This document shows positions 17,693 to 26,073 of a stretch of 51,307 bases of DNA, piece after piece. The stretch lies in contig DXGR01000128.1 of NCBI GenBank assembly GCA_019113825.1, positions 1 through 51,307 on the forward strand. Direction: 5' to 3'. The DNA comes from Candidatus Stackebrandtia excrementipullorum (GTDB taxonomy: Bacteria > Actinomycetota > Actinomycetes > Mycobacteriales > Micromonosporaceae). The stretch's first letter is position 1. Every line of letters starts with the position of its first letter. Made by a program: the position numbers and the translations under genes. A model generated the notes under the pieces. It was given only the letters and a program-made list of their open reading frames with translations, did no database searches and had not been told where the DNA came from.

Positions 17693-17707
17693 GAATACGG
17701 TGTATTC
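17693..17707. promoter_or_regulatory. Palindrome upstream of the kamA-like gene
   Basis: GAATAC-GGT-GTATTC, a perfect 6+6 inverted repeat with a 3-bp centre in an unusually AT-rich stretch (17690-17760). A TTGACA lies 24 bp further upstream on the minus strand (17731-17736). Possible operator in the kamA-like promoter; the regulator is not identified. Confidence 0.35.
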
Positions 17708-17810
17708 AGCAAACCGTAAGAAGTTCCTATTGTCAACACCGGAAAAACTTATGCTTAAGGGGTTGCGGCTGGCCGAAACTTCACCACAGAGGACTTGGGT
17801 GGGCAAAAAG

Positions 17811-17850
17811 GCGGGTGGGGGCGCCGGAAGACTCCGGCACCCCCACCCGC
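17811..17850 (-). terminator. Intrinsic terminator of the osmC-like gene
   Basis: 18-bp stem with one mismatch (GCGGGTGGGGGCGCCGGA against TCCGGCACCCCCACCCGC), 4-nt loop, followed on the minus strand by CTTTTTG. The clearest rho-independent terminator in the window. Confidence 0.85.
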
Positions 17851-17862
17851 AACGTGACGCGA

Positions 17863-18291
17863 TTAATCCAATACAGCCTGCAACGTGATCGTCGTGGCCG
17901 CAAGGGCTTTGCTGACCGGACAGTTGGCCTTGGCCGACTCCGCAGTGTCGAGAAACTCCGACGCCGACAGGTTCGGAATCTTACCGTGAACCGTCAGATG
18001 GATACCCGTAATGCCGCCCGCCGCCGGGTCGAACGTCACGTCGGCCTTGGTGTCGAGGCTCTCCGGCGGGTTACCGGCTTTGGCCAGCGCCGCCGACAGG
18101 GCCATCGAGAAACACGCCGAGTGAGCCGCGGCGATCAGTTCCTCCGGGCTGGTCTTGCCGTTGGCCTCCTGTGACCGGGCCACCCACGTCACGTCGGCGT
18201 CGGCGAGCCCGGACGATTCGAAGCGGACGGTCCCCTTACCTGATTGCAGGTCGCCGTCCCAATTGGTGCGAGCGGTGCGAACTGTTGCCAT
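17863..18291 (-). CDS. OsmC-family peroxiredoxin-like protein
   Basis: 142 residues, OsmC/Ohr fold. The two redox cysteines are in the expected places: one in AAAHSACFSMALSAAL after the conserved TSPEELIAAAHS, the other in AKANCPVSKAL. OsmC subgroup proteins of this pattern reduce organic hydroperoxides. The ATG at 18291 is supported by AAGGAG 11 nt upstream and the usual opening MATVRTARTNWDGDLQSG. The gene is followed by a strong terminator. The electron donor is not known; mycothiol or lipoyl systems are possible. Confidence 0.92.
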   Translation of the reverse strand: MATVRTARTNWDGDLQSGKGTVRFESSGLADADVTWVARSQEANGKTSPEELIAAAHSACFSMALSAALAKAGNPPESLDTKADVTFDPAAGGITGIHLTVHGKIPNLSASEFLDTAESAKANCPVSKALAATTITLQAVLD

Positions 18292-18503
18292 GGTGATGAA
18301 TCTCCTTGGCCGAGACAATGAATAAGCCGGTCGCAGCCGACATCGGCAGGCTAACACCCAAATCGTGTCCGCCCGGCCTGCTCGCGACAAGAAGTCCTTC
18401 CGAGAGACCTGTATCGTCCGGCGTTGCGGTCATGCGGCGCGGTGAAACCGCCTGCACGTGGCCGTTCGGCACTCGGGGTTCGCGTCCGGGGCGGACACCG
18501 TGG

Positions 18504-18785
18504 TCAGCGCCTCTTCCTGCCCTTGTCCTTCTTATGTTGAAAGTAGACGAACAGGCGCCCGAAGTTCTTGGAGTCCTTGTCGATCCGGTGATAGAGCGCC
18601 TTGATCTCCTTCTGCTCCAGGAAACGGATGACCTTCTTCTTCAGCTGGCCCGATCCCTTTCCCGGAATGATCTCGACGGTGGCGATCTTCTTGTCGATCG
18701 CCTCGTCGATGATGTTGCGCAACGCTTTGTCGATCAGGTCGCCCTTGTTGTAGATGTCGTGCAGATCAAGGACAAGTTTCGCCAT
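18504..18785 (-). CDS. Small Smr-domain protein
   Basis: 93 residues forming a single Smr domain. LVLDLHDIYNKGDL matches the LDLHG motif, and VEIIPGKGSGQLKKKV matches the HGxGxG-type loop (first residue Pro instead of His). The tail is highly basic (KKDKGRKRR). Smr domains of MutS2 and stand-alone proteins bind or nick branched nucleic acid or act on RNA in ribosome rescue. The protein is lysine- and isoleucine-rich and of lower GC than its neighbours, but complete. It is followed by a 212-bp gap before the osmC-like gene in which I see no further gene. Confidence 0.85.
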   Translation of the reverse strand: MAKLVLDLHDIYNKGDLIDKALRNIIDEAIDKKIATVEIIPGKGSGQLKKKVIRFLEQKEIKALYHRIDKDSKNFGRLFVYFQHKKDKGRKRR

Positions 18786-18935
18786 CGGTCCATGTTCTCA
18801 CGTTCACTCGATCACGTGGTCCGACCGTCTGTGGCCGCATCGGCGACGAAGACCTCCAAGGCTCGCCACCTCGCGGCGGTGAGCTCACCGCTTCGCCGAA
18901 TCTCCACGATCCGACCCGACCGGGATGTCAAGCCC

Positions 18936-19640
18936 TCACCGGGGACCCTCGCCGTACAGGTTCTCCCACAGGGAGTCGTCGCCGGCGGCGGGAAAGTCCT
19001 TCTTCAGTTGTCGACAAACGGGTGCCTGTCGGCGTCCGGTAGGTGGGGGACACCGATGTGGAAGGTTTTTGGGTCGTCGGCGTTGCCCGGTTCGTATACC
19101 GCGAACAACGGATGATGCCGACAAGCGTGGGTGACGGTGGACGGCACGTCGTGGCGAGCTCCCCGCTCGTCGTGGAACGTGACCGCGACCGTGCCCCGAT
19201 CGCCGTCGCCGGGCTCCCAACCGTGTGAGCGAGCCGGGGGCGTTGACATGTGACCGGCACAGCCGATGGGGATATCCATTTGTGATTTGCCAGTGGTCTG
19301 AGGCTGCGAACGAACAGAACCCGGCGCCGCCGCCGAGCAACACCAACACCGCCTCAAACGTCTTGGTAATCGAACCGATGCGGTATCGGTGTAGAACGGA
19401 CAGGCGTTTTCTTGCCGCAGCCGGTGGCGCCGAGTTTGACCGCGGGCCGGAAGACGAGATCCAATACCGAATCACGCCCATGAGACCGATCCGGCCGACG
19501 ACGTCGTCGAGCGCAACCCTGGGGTGATGTATCGACGCGATCCAGCCGAGCCCGGCACCCATGGCGGCTACCGCCATCACCGGAAACAGGCCCGTGACGA
19601 ACAGCTGTCGGCGGTGAACAGGGTGAAGGCGAGACGGGCG
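18936..19640 (-). pseudogene. Decayed membrane-protein gene, several frameshifts
   Basis: No single frame is open, but consecutive minus-strand frames give protein-like pieces in the right order. First is a hydrophobic segment FVTGLFPVMAVAAMGAGLGWI. Then comes another, FEAVLVLLGGGAGFCSFAASDHW. Then a soluble part, TVAVTFHDERGARHDVPSTV with PLFAVYEPGNADDPKTFHIG, and finally a C-terminus LKKDFPAAGDDSLWENLYG. The order of membrane helices plus a 'valid field/duration' segment resembles DUF3592-type proteins, but that assignment is tentative. At least three frame changes are needed, so this is a pseudogene or an assembly-error region. Flanking genes are intact, which favours true decay. Confidence 0.4.
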
Positions 19641-19867
19641 GCGGGCAGAAGAATCGACTGTCGGCGGTCGGTCGAGTAGGAACCGTTACCGCCCTGCCGG
19701 TGGACAAGGGCAGCTCTCGGGTCCCGAAGAACGCACACGTGCCCAAAGGGGAACGGCAGGAAGGCGTTGGCCACCAAGTCGGTGAATCTCAGCCGGTTGT
19801 CCCATCGGGAAGGGGTGCCTGGCCGGCGTCCTTGCCGGAGGGCCGCTACTGTGATCAACGTTTTCCC

Positions 19868-20373
19868 GTGAGGAAGGCAATCGCCGTGAGCCGACCGTTC
19901 GGGCCCGACGTAACTGGCGACCTGTTCGTCTCCGGCGTCGTTCGCACGATCGCCGCCGACACACCGGCCGTTCTCCCGGCGCCCGACCCGGTGAACATGT
20001 GCGCGGTGTTGCTGCTCGTACTGCTGTGGTTGCCGAAAAGCATCCGCAGGTATCGCCGAGATCAAAAAATCCGGGCGACGGCCCAACCGGCCGAGTACCG
20101 ATTCGGTCGGGTGACCCGTCACCGATCTGGAACACGACGGTGAGACCACCGAAGACACCGAGTACCTCTACCGCGGCCACGCCGTTCCCACCTCCGGTGG
20201 GGACCGGATTCACTTGCCGTCCAAGCCTTACACCGACGACGAGTTGGCGATCCCGAGATCAGGCCACCCGGTGCCCGTCGAATACCGTCTGTCAACCCGA
20301 AGCGGTCGTCAAAGTTCACACCGACCTGCTGAAACTCGTCTTGGAACGTAACTACCCGGTACCAGAAGGCTGA
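19868..20373 (+). pseudogene. Decayed gene for a one-helix membrane protein, two frameshifts
   Basis: Starting at GTG 19868 the frame gives VRKAIAVSRPFGPDVTG, then a membrane helix (MCAVLLLVLLWLP), then SIRRYRRDQKIRATAQPAEYRFGR. The sense then continues in the next frame as VTDLEHDGETTEDTEYLYRG and IHLPSKPYTDDELAIP. It ends in a third frame as VVKVHTDLLKLVLERNYPVPEG. The layout (helix, basic stretch, acidic beta-rich domain) is like a small DUF3592-type protein, perhaps a paralogue of the decayed gene just upstream on the opposite strand. Two frame changes are required. Confidence 0.38.
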
Positions 20374-20410
20374 ACTCAGGTGTGGCATCACCACCCGAAC
20401 ACCGGTTCGC

Positions 20411-20416
20411 TAATCT
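20411..20416 (+). promoter_or_regulatory. -10 box for leaderless mRNA of the MazF-like gene
   Basis: TAATCT followed by 6 nt and ATG at 20423; no Shine-Dalgarno sequence. Confidence 0.4.
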
Positions 20417-20422
20417 CCAGTG

Positions 20423-20869
20423 ATGTCAGGAGAATCCGCCCCCAAAGTTCGTGAAATCTACTCTCACGCACACGCCGCCACGATCGAGTACTCGCCGGAA
20501 CTGGACGGACAAGCCGACCCCGGCGAAGTCGTCTGGTCCTGGGTCCCCTACGAGGAGGACCCCACCCAGGGCAAAGACCGTCCTCTCCTGGTCGTCGGAC
20601 GAAAAGGTCACAAAGGCCTGCTTCTGGGCATGATGCTGTCCAGCCGTGGAGAAGACGACCACCCCGACTGGCTGCCCTTGGGTTCAGGAGCCTGGGATCG
20701 CAACGGGCGCCCCTCTTACCTGCGCCTCGACCGCGTGTTCGCGCTCGATGAAGACGACATACGCCGCGAAGGTTCCGTGCTGGACCCCGACAGGTTCGCG
20801 CGGGTTGCGGCGGCTCTCATCCGTGAATACGGCTGGCAACCCGTCCGCGCCGCCCAGGCACGCTCCTGA
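20423..20869 (+). CDS. PemK/MazF-like protein
   Basis: 148 residues. The central segment PGEVVWSWVPYEEDPTQGKDRPLLVVG carries the PemK/MazF pattern (G-x-V-x-W...D...K-x-RP-x-L-V/I) and is followed by LLGMMLSSRG and LRLDRVFALDED. MazF relatives are single-strand RNA endoribonucleases. This actinobacterial branch is usually a solitary, longer protein, and its activity is not established. No antitoxin-sized gene lies next to it: upstream is the decayed region, downstream a terminator. GTG at 20420 is an alternative start. It may equally be a housekeeping RNA-binding protein. Confidence 0.75.
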   Translation: MSGESAPKVREIYSHAHAATIEYSPELDGQADPGEVVWSWVPYEEDPTQGKDRPLLVVGRKGHKGLLLGMMLSSRGEDDHPDWLPLGSGAWDRNGRPSYLRLDRVFALDEDDIRREGSVLDPDRFARVAAALIREYGWQPVRAAQARS

Positions 20870-20975
20870 CCGTGTGGCTGTCGCGCCCACTTGCCGGGGC
20901 GTGTGTCGGCGTCGTGTCGAGCCCGTGCCTGGTTCGGTACCGGGTTGCACACACACCGCCTGCTCCGGGACGAAA

Positions 20976-21009
20976 GACCGTACGGGACCCGACCGGGCCC
21001 CGTACGGTC
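20976..21009. terminator. Bidirectional terminator between the MazF-like and serine hydrolase genes
   Basis: Perfect 11-bp stem GACCGTACGGG / CCCGTACGGTC with a 12-nt loop, followed on the minus strand by CTTTCG. Confidence 0.75.
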
Positions 21010-21013
21010 GTGA

Positions 21014-22798
21014 TCAGTCGGGTGACTTCTCCCAGCCGTCGGTGACGATGGTGGCCTCGTCGCGGGGCCGGGTGCTGGTGAACACCAATCGAGGGCCCTC
21101 GAATACACGGATCTCGTCGAGGTAGACACCACGGCCCTGTTGAGTGGGGTCGGTCGTGTAACGCCAGCGCAGTCCACCGACGCCGACCGGGAGAACCCCG
21201 GTACATTCGATCCACTGCCGCCCGGAGAATCCCGAGAACTCACCGTCGTTGTTCCACCGGTGGTTTTTCACCGCCAGGCTCATCGGTATCGGCGTCCAGG
21301 TTCCGTCGACCTCGGCTTCCAGGACACACGTGTCGCTGGGTTCGGTGTCGTACCACAGTCGAAACGTTGTTCGGCCTGCCGCGTTGAGATCCAACGGCAC
21401 CGTCAGGCTCGTCTCGGTGGCGTCGGTCTGGCCACCGAACCAGGCGCCGCGCCGGTGACGTGCGCGTACCGGTAGCGACCGTGCCAGGTGGCGTATCGCC
21501 GCTCGTCGGTAGTCGCTGACGGCGCCCCGTTCACGCGTGGGGTGGACGCGGTTCGTCAGCAGGATGAACTGGGTACCCGACAGCGGGTCCAGCACGATCG
21601 AGGTTCCCGTGTAACCGGTGTGGCCGGTCGAAACGGGAGACGTCAACGCGTCCATGAAGAACCGCTGATCCAGTTGCCAGCCGAGCCCGCGCGCCGCGCC
21701 CGCCCCGAAGGCGGTGTTGCGGTTGGTGAGCATGGACCGAACCGACTCCTCCGAGAGGATCCGTTCACCTTCGTAAACTCCGCCGTTGAGGACCATCTGC
21801 CCGAAGACGGCCAGGTCACGTGCCGTACCGAACACGCCGGCGTGCCCGGCCACGCCTCCGAAGGACCACGCGTTCTCGTCGTGAACGGAGCCTCGGATCA
21901 TGCCGCGATCGGTCCACGGCTGGTACTCGGTCGCGGCGACGCGATCCCACAGCGACGGTGGCGGGTTGTACATCGTGTCGCTCATGCCCAACGGTTCGGT
22001 GATCCGTTCGGCGACCACCCGGTCGAGGCTGGAACCGGTGACGTTCTCGATCGCGGTCGCGGCGATGATGAGGTTGAGGTCGGAGTAGACGTAGTCGTTT
22101 CCGGGTTCGAACACGAGCGGTTCGGCGAAAATCGCCTGCATGCGGGCTTCGTTGTCGGGCAGGCTGTACAGGTTGATGAAGGCCTTCTGCCCTGCGGTGT
22201 GCGTCAGGAGCTGTTCGACGACGATGTCGGCTTTGGCGGGGTCGAGTGAGGCGAATTCGGGTACGTACCGCGTCACCGGAGCCGACAGATCGATCAGGCC
22301 CTCCTCGGCCAGTTGAATCACGGCGACCGACGTGAACAGTTTCGACACCGACGCCATGTCGAAGATCGTGTCGACGGACGTGGTCTGCCACTCGTCCTCG
22401 GGCAGCTCCACAGGCTCTTGGGCCTCTTCGTCCCACGACTCGTAGCGGAGTGCGTGACCGCCGGCGGCGTGTTCGACGACGACACCGTCCCGGGCGGCCA
22501 ACACCGCGTATCCGGGGTACGACGGGTGATCGCGGTCATCTCCGGGACGCATGTACTCGTCGCATGCCCGGCGGATGCGCGCGACATGCTCGGCGATCAG
22601 ATCGACATCGCCGGGTGTGCCGCGCCGCAACCTGTGAGGCCTGCGGGGAAACACCAGGTCGTCGGGCGTCACGGTCGGGGGTGTTCCGGCGGTCACGGCG
22701 GCCGAGGCAGGCGTGGCGGTATCGAGGTTCAACAGGGCGCCCGACGACACGGCCAGTGCCCCGCCGAGCAGGATCCTACGTCTCATGTGTGTTCCCAT
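21014..22798 (-). CDS. Secreted beta-lactamase-family serine hydrolase with C-terminal beta domain
   Basis: 594 residues. The twin-arginine-like signal MRRRILLGGALAVSSGALL is followed by a type-C beta-lactamase/CubicO domain (about 65-435). SVSK at 150-153 holds the nucleophile Ser150 and Lys153, YSDLN gives the tyrosine motif, and HTGYTG the third motif. The remaining 150 residues form a jelly-roll-like module (LTVPLDLNAAGRTTFRLWYD ... VYLDEIRVFEG), probably wall- or carbohydrate-binding. It lies just downstream of the NagZ-like gene, as in the Bacillus nagZ-amiE-ybbE cluster. A role in trimming wall peptides during recycling is inferred. Start: ATG 22798; ATG 22786 directly before RRR is an alternative. 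The hairpin at 22809-22844 separates it from nagZ. Confidence 0.85.
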   Translation of the reverse strand: MGTHMRRRILLGGALAVSSGALLNLDTATPASAAVTAGTPPTVTPDDLVFPRRPHRLRRGTPGDVDLIAEHVARIRRACDEYMRPGDDRDHPSYPGYAVLAARDGVVVEHAAGGHALRYESWDEEAQEPVELPEDEWQTTSVDTIFDMASVSKLFTSVAVIQLAEEGLIDLSAPVTRYVPEFASLDPAKADIVVEQLLTHTAGQKAFINLYSLPDNEARMQAIFAEPLVFEPGNDYVYSDLNLIIAATAIENVTGSSLDRVVAERITEPLGMSDTMYNPPPSLWDRVAATEYQPWTDRGMIRGSVHDENAWSFGGVAGHAGVFGTARDLAVFGQMVLNGGVYEGERILSEESVRSMLTNRNTAFGAGAARGLGWQLDQRFFMDALTSPVSTGHTGYTGTSIVLDPLSGTQFILLTNRVHPTRERGAVSDYRRAAIRHLARSLPVRARHRRGAWFGGQTDATETSLTVPLDLNAAGRTTFRLWYDTEPSDTCVLEAEVDGTWTPIPMSLAVKNHRWNNDGEFSGFSGRQWIECTGVLPVGVGGLRWRYTTDPTQQGRGVYLDEIRVFEGPRLVFTSTRPRDEATIVTDGWEKSPD

Positions 22799-22808
22799 CA
22801 CTGTGATG

Positions 22809-22844
22809 GGGCCGCCCCGCCGTACTTGAACTGCGGGGCGGCCC
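22809..22844 (-). terminator. Hairpin between the nagZ-like and serine hydrolase genes
   Basis: Perfect 12-bp stem GGGCCGCCCCGC / GCGGGGCGGCCC with a 12-nt loop, 11 bp after the nagZ-like stop. No U-tract, so it may also act as a processing or attenuation site. Confidence 0.65.
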
Positions 22845-22855
22845 GGTGTATCGGG

Positions 22856-24661
22856 TCAGGCGTAGTTCAGCCCGTGGCCGAGTTCGTATAGGACTTCGTC
22901 GGGTTGCCCGGCGACCGGAATCATGACCGGGAGGGAACCACTCGGGTTGACCTCGCCGAACATCACCGAGGCGGTCGCCTTGATCGAGGGGGCGGTGGTG
23001 GAGTACACCGCAAGGTAGTCGTCGACTTCGGTCATGTCGGCGACATCGTAGGGCACGTTCACCGAAACCGCGATCACGGTGACTCCGGCGTCGATCAGGG
23101 CGTCGGCCAGCGCCACCTGGCCCGGGTTCGCCTGGGCGTTACTGGTGACCATGACCGTGGCGTCGTGGGTGGCGGCGGCCGCGACGACGTCGGCGATGGC
23201 GGCATCGTCGGGGTTTGCTCCGCTGGGTAGGGCTTCGGCGGTAACGCCGCGGTTGGTGGCCTGCTCGGCCAACCCGTTCACGACACCGGTGTGAGCGCCG
23301 GTGACCAGGATGTCGCCCGACTGCGACGACAGCGGTAGCGGGCCGTCGTTCTTCACCAACGTGATCGAACGGTTCGACAACGCCTGGGCGGCCGCAAGGT
23401 GCAGCCACGTCCCCACGACGCGGTCGATCCTGTCGGAGTCGACGAACGGTTCGTCCATGATCCCGCGGTCGGCCTTGACGGTCAGGATGCGTTCCACCGA
23501 TTCGTCGATACGGGCTTCGGTCAGCCGACCTTCGTCGACGGCGTCGAGTACGGCGTTGTACGCAAGGTCGAGGTCCGGCGGCATGAGCAGCATGTCGACA
23601 CCGGCTTCGATGGCGCGCACCGGGATTTCGGCGTCGGAGTACAGTTCCCGCACACCTGCCATGGCGAGCGAGTCGGTCACGATGAGGCCGTCAAATCCCA
23701 TCTGTTCGCGAAGCAGGTCGGTCATGATCGGCTTCGACAACGTGGCGGGGTCCATGGACGCGTCCAACGCGGGGAACTGAATGTGTGCCGTCATGATCGA
23801 GTCGATGCCGGCGTCCATCGCGGCCTCGAACGGCGGTGCGTCTATCTCCAGCCACTCGTCGTACGTGTGCGGAATGCTCGGCAGCTCGTCATGACTGTCC
23901 TGATCGGTGTTGCCGTGGCCGGGGAAGTGCTTCGCGGTGGCGGTGACGCCCCCGTGGTGCTGGTATCCGGTGACCTGGGCGGCGGTCATGTCGGCGGTCA
24001 ACTGTGGGTCGGAGCTGAAGGCCCGCACACCGATCACGGGGTTGCTCGGGTTGACGTTGACGTCGGCGATGGGCGCGAAATTCTGATTGATGCCGACGGC
24101 GCGTAGCTCCTGCCCGGCGATGTAACCGGCCAGTTCGGCGCCGATGGTGGAACCGGTCGATCCCAGAGCCATGCTGCCGGGGAACTGGGTGGCGGGCGGC
24201 CCAAACCGGGTGACGACGCCGTGCTCCTGGTCGGTGGAGATCAGTAGCGGCACCCCGTCGGGTTGGGCAAGAGCCGCCTCCTGTAGACCGTTCGAGAGTC
24301 CGGCGATCTGCTCGGGGTCGTTCAGGTTGTTCGACCATGCAAAGTAGATGACGCCGCCGGGACGGTAGGTCTCGATGAGTTCGTCACCGTTGTCGACGCC
24401 GAGCCAGGACTGATTGGACGCGATGTCACCGGGGTCGGTCGTGTCGGAGCTGTCACCGTAGACATAGGTGACGAAAAGCTGACCTACCTTCTCTTCCAAC
24501 GACATCGTTGACAGCTGCTGTTGTATCCACGGCTCGGTGGTCTCGGCCGTCGCGGTTCCCGGGGCCAGGATTCCCGCGGTCAGTGCGGCCGCCGTGATGG
24601 TGGCGGCCAGCGGTCGAAGTTTCCGAGTGGGCCGTGGTGGGCTGGGGGACGTGGTGATCAT
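22856..24661 (-). CDS. nagZ: Secreted beta-N-acetylglucosaminidase, glycoside hydrolase family 3 (NagZ-like)
   Basis: 601 residues. A signal peptide ends near GTATA (about residue 39). The GH3 barrel carries the NagZ signature KHFPGHG (244-250) followed by DSH (255-257), which holds the His/Asp general acid-base dyad, and VTDSLAM with the nucleophile Asp330. A second alpha/beta domain runs about 390-600 (VTGAHTGVVNGLAEQAT, GSLPVMIP). It removes beta-1,4 GlcNAc from muropeptides or chitin oligomers outside the cell. The ATG at 24661 is supported by GGAG 6 nt upstream; a TTG four codons earlier is less likely. The partner serine hydrolase follows. Confidence 0.93.
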   Translation of the reverse strand: MITTSPSPPRPTRKLRPLAATITAAALTAGILAPGTATAETTEPWIQQQLSTMSLEEKVGQLFVTYVYGDSSDTTDPGDIASNQSWLGVDNGDELIETYRPGGVIYFAWSNNLNDPEQIAGLSNGLQEAALAQPDGVPLLISTDQEHGVVTRFGPPATQFPGSMALGSTGSTIGAELAGYIAGQELRAVGINQNFAPIADVNVNPSNPVIGVRAFSSDPQLTADMTAAQVTGYQHHGGVTATAKHFPGHGNTDQDSHDELPSIPHTYDEWLEIDAPPFEAAMDAGIDSIMTAHIQFPALDASMDPATLSKPIMTDLLREQMGFDGLIVTDSLAMAGVRELYSDAEIPVRAIEAGVDMLLMPPDLDLAYNAVLDAVDEGRLTEARIDESVERILTVKADRGIMDEPFVDSDRIDRVVGTWLHLAAAQALSNRSITLVKNDGPLPLSSQSGDILVTGAHTGVVNGLAEQATNRGVTAEALPSGANPDDAAIADVVAAAATHDATVMVTSNAQANPGQVALADALIDAGVTVIAVSVNVPYDVADMTEVDDYLAVYSTTAPSIKATASVMFGEVNPSGSLPVMIPVAGQPDEVLYELGHGLNYA

Positions 24662-24879
24662 TTTCCACTCCAATGCGAACCGGTAGTTCGGGCACGAACA
24701 TCATGGCGGAAACCTTCACCGGAATTCAAGATTGCGAATGTAGCCGTCGTTTCGACGCGCACGGTGTGCGTTGCCGACGACCCGTTACTCGGGGGGTTTC
24801 GTTGCCGTGCAGGGGTTCAGGGCGTCCCGATGCGCGTAGGCGCGCGTGTTGAGACGTCGAATCGACCGGCCAGGACCTC

Positions 24880-25740
24880 CTACTTCAGAAGTCGCGACAT
24901 GCGGCGATCGGCCAGTGGCTTGCCACCGGTCTGACAGGTGGGGCAGTACTGGAGGCTCGAGTCGGCGAAGGACACCTGGGCGATGGTGTCGCCACATACC
25001 GGGCACGGCAGGCCGGTGCGGCCGTGTACCCGCAGCAGTTCCTTCTTGTGCGCCTTGACGTGACCGGCGGCCAGGTCGGCCGAGGCTTCGACTGCGGTTC
25101 GCAGCGTTTCCCGGATCGCCTCGTACAGCCGGGACGTCTCGGCATCGTCCATGGTGGCGGCGATTTTGAACGGCGACAGGCGTGCGGCGTGCAGGACCTC
25201 GTCGGAGTAGGCGTTACCGATACCGGCGATCGTCTTCTGTTGTCTGAGAAGGCCTTTGATCTGCTGTCTCGTGCCGGTCAACAGTCCGGTGAAGGCTTCG
25301 AGGGTGAATTCGGATGACAGCGGTTCGATTCCGAGTGAGGCCACGCCGGGCACGTCCATCGGATCTTCGACGATGTGGGCGGCCATGCGTTTCGCGGTGC
25401 CGGCCTCGCTCAGGTCGAATCCTGCACCGTCCTCGAAGGTCAAGCGCAGGGCGATGGGATGTCGGCCCGGGCGTAGCGGCGTGGTGGGCAGCTCCTCGCG
25501 CCATCGTAGCCAGCCGGCTTTGGCGAGGTGGATGACGAGATGAAGGTCGTTGAAGGTGAGGTCGAGGAACTTGCCGTGTCGGTCGACGGAGATCAGTTCC
25601 CGTCCCGTCAGCGCGGTGGCGGGCGGATCGAATGTCTTGAGGACCTGTATCGAGGTGACGTCGACGCGTTTGACACGGTGCCCGACGGCGCGGCGGTCGA
25701 GAAAAGCGGCCAGGGCGGTGACCTCGGGAAGCTCCGGCAT
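24880..25740 (-). CDS. Fpg/Nei-family DNA glycosylase
   Basis: 286 residues. The N-terminus MPELPEV provides the catalytic Pro2 and Glu3, and Lys57 in RHGKFLD completes the active site. The helix-two-turn-helix segment is GLLRQQKTIAGIGNAYSDEVL. A four-cysteine zinc finger ends the protein (CPVCG...YCPTCQ). It excises oxidised bases and cleaves the abasic site. The sequence is of the actinobacterial Fpg-like paralogue type rather than the main MutM, so I give no symbol. The tail after the zinc finger (TGGKPLADRRMSRLLK) is extra. No operon partner. Confidence 0.92.
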   Translation of the reverse strand: MPELPEVTALAAFLDRRAVGHRVKRVDVTSIQVLKTFDPPATALTGRELISVDRHGKFLDLTFNDLHLVIHLAKAGWLRWREELPTTPLRPGRHPIALRLTFEDGAGFDLSEAGTAKRMAAHIVEDPMDVPGVASLGIEPLSSEFTLEAFTGLLTGTRQQIKGLLRQQKTIAGIGNAYSDEVLHAARLSPFKIAATMDDAETSRLYEAIRETLRTAVEASADLAAGHVKAHKKELLRVHGRTGLPCPVCGDTIAQVSFADSSLQYCPTCQTGGKPLADRRMSRLLK

Positions 25741-25780
25741 GTGTTCAGTCTCGCACCGTCGGGTGGGGCGGGCACGTGGT

Positions 25781-26026
25781 TCAGGCGGGTAGGTCGACCT
25801 CGGCGAGTTCGTTGAGGGACAAATCGTATACGCGGCACAATGCGGTGACGGTGAAGAAGGACGGGCTCGGCAGCCGCCCCGTTTCGATCTTGCGGAGAGT
25901 TTCGGGTGATATGCCCGCTGACGTGGCGGCGTCTGTCAGGCTGGTTTGGCCTCTGGCCTGTCTGAGCCGTGCGCCGAGTGCGCGACCGCGGGAACGTTCT
26001 TCGGGGGTCAACGGGCGCCTGATCAT
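25781..26026 (-). CDS. XRE-family transcriptional regulator
   Basis: 81 residues, essentially one Cro/C1-type helix-turn-helix: LRQARGQTSLTDAATSAGISPETLRKIETGRLPSPSF is the DNA-binding core, with SPETLRKIETG as the recognition helix region. It is divergent from the methionine aminopeptidase gene. A consensus TATAAT lies 6 nt before its ATG, so its mRNA is leaderless. That box overlaps a half-site of the palindrome between the two genes, which suggests that it represses itself and its neighbour. Confidence 0.9.
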   Translation of the reverse strand: MIRRPLTPEERSRGRALGARLRQARGQTSLTDAATSAGISPETLRKIETGRLPSPSFFTVTALCRVYDLSLNELAEVDLPA

Positions 26027-26060
26027 ATCGGTATTATAATAACGGTATTTAAATACCGTT
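26027..26060. promoter_or_regulatory. Divergent promoter/operator between the XRE and map genes
   Basis: A perfect 20-bp palindrome AACGGTATTTAAATACCGTT (26041-26060) with an extra copy of the half-site CGGTATT at 26029-26035. TATAAT boxes occur on both strands inside the same stretch (minus 26033-26038, plus 26035-26040). Operator and both -10 boxes are interlocked, so a bound regulator should block both directions. Confidence 0.75.
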
Positions 26061-26073
26061 GATTGAGTGGAAC

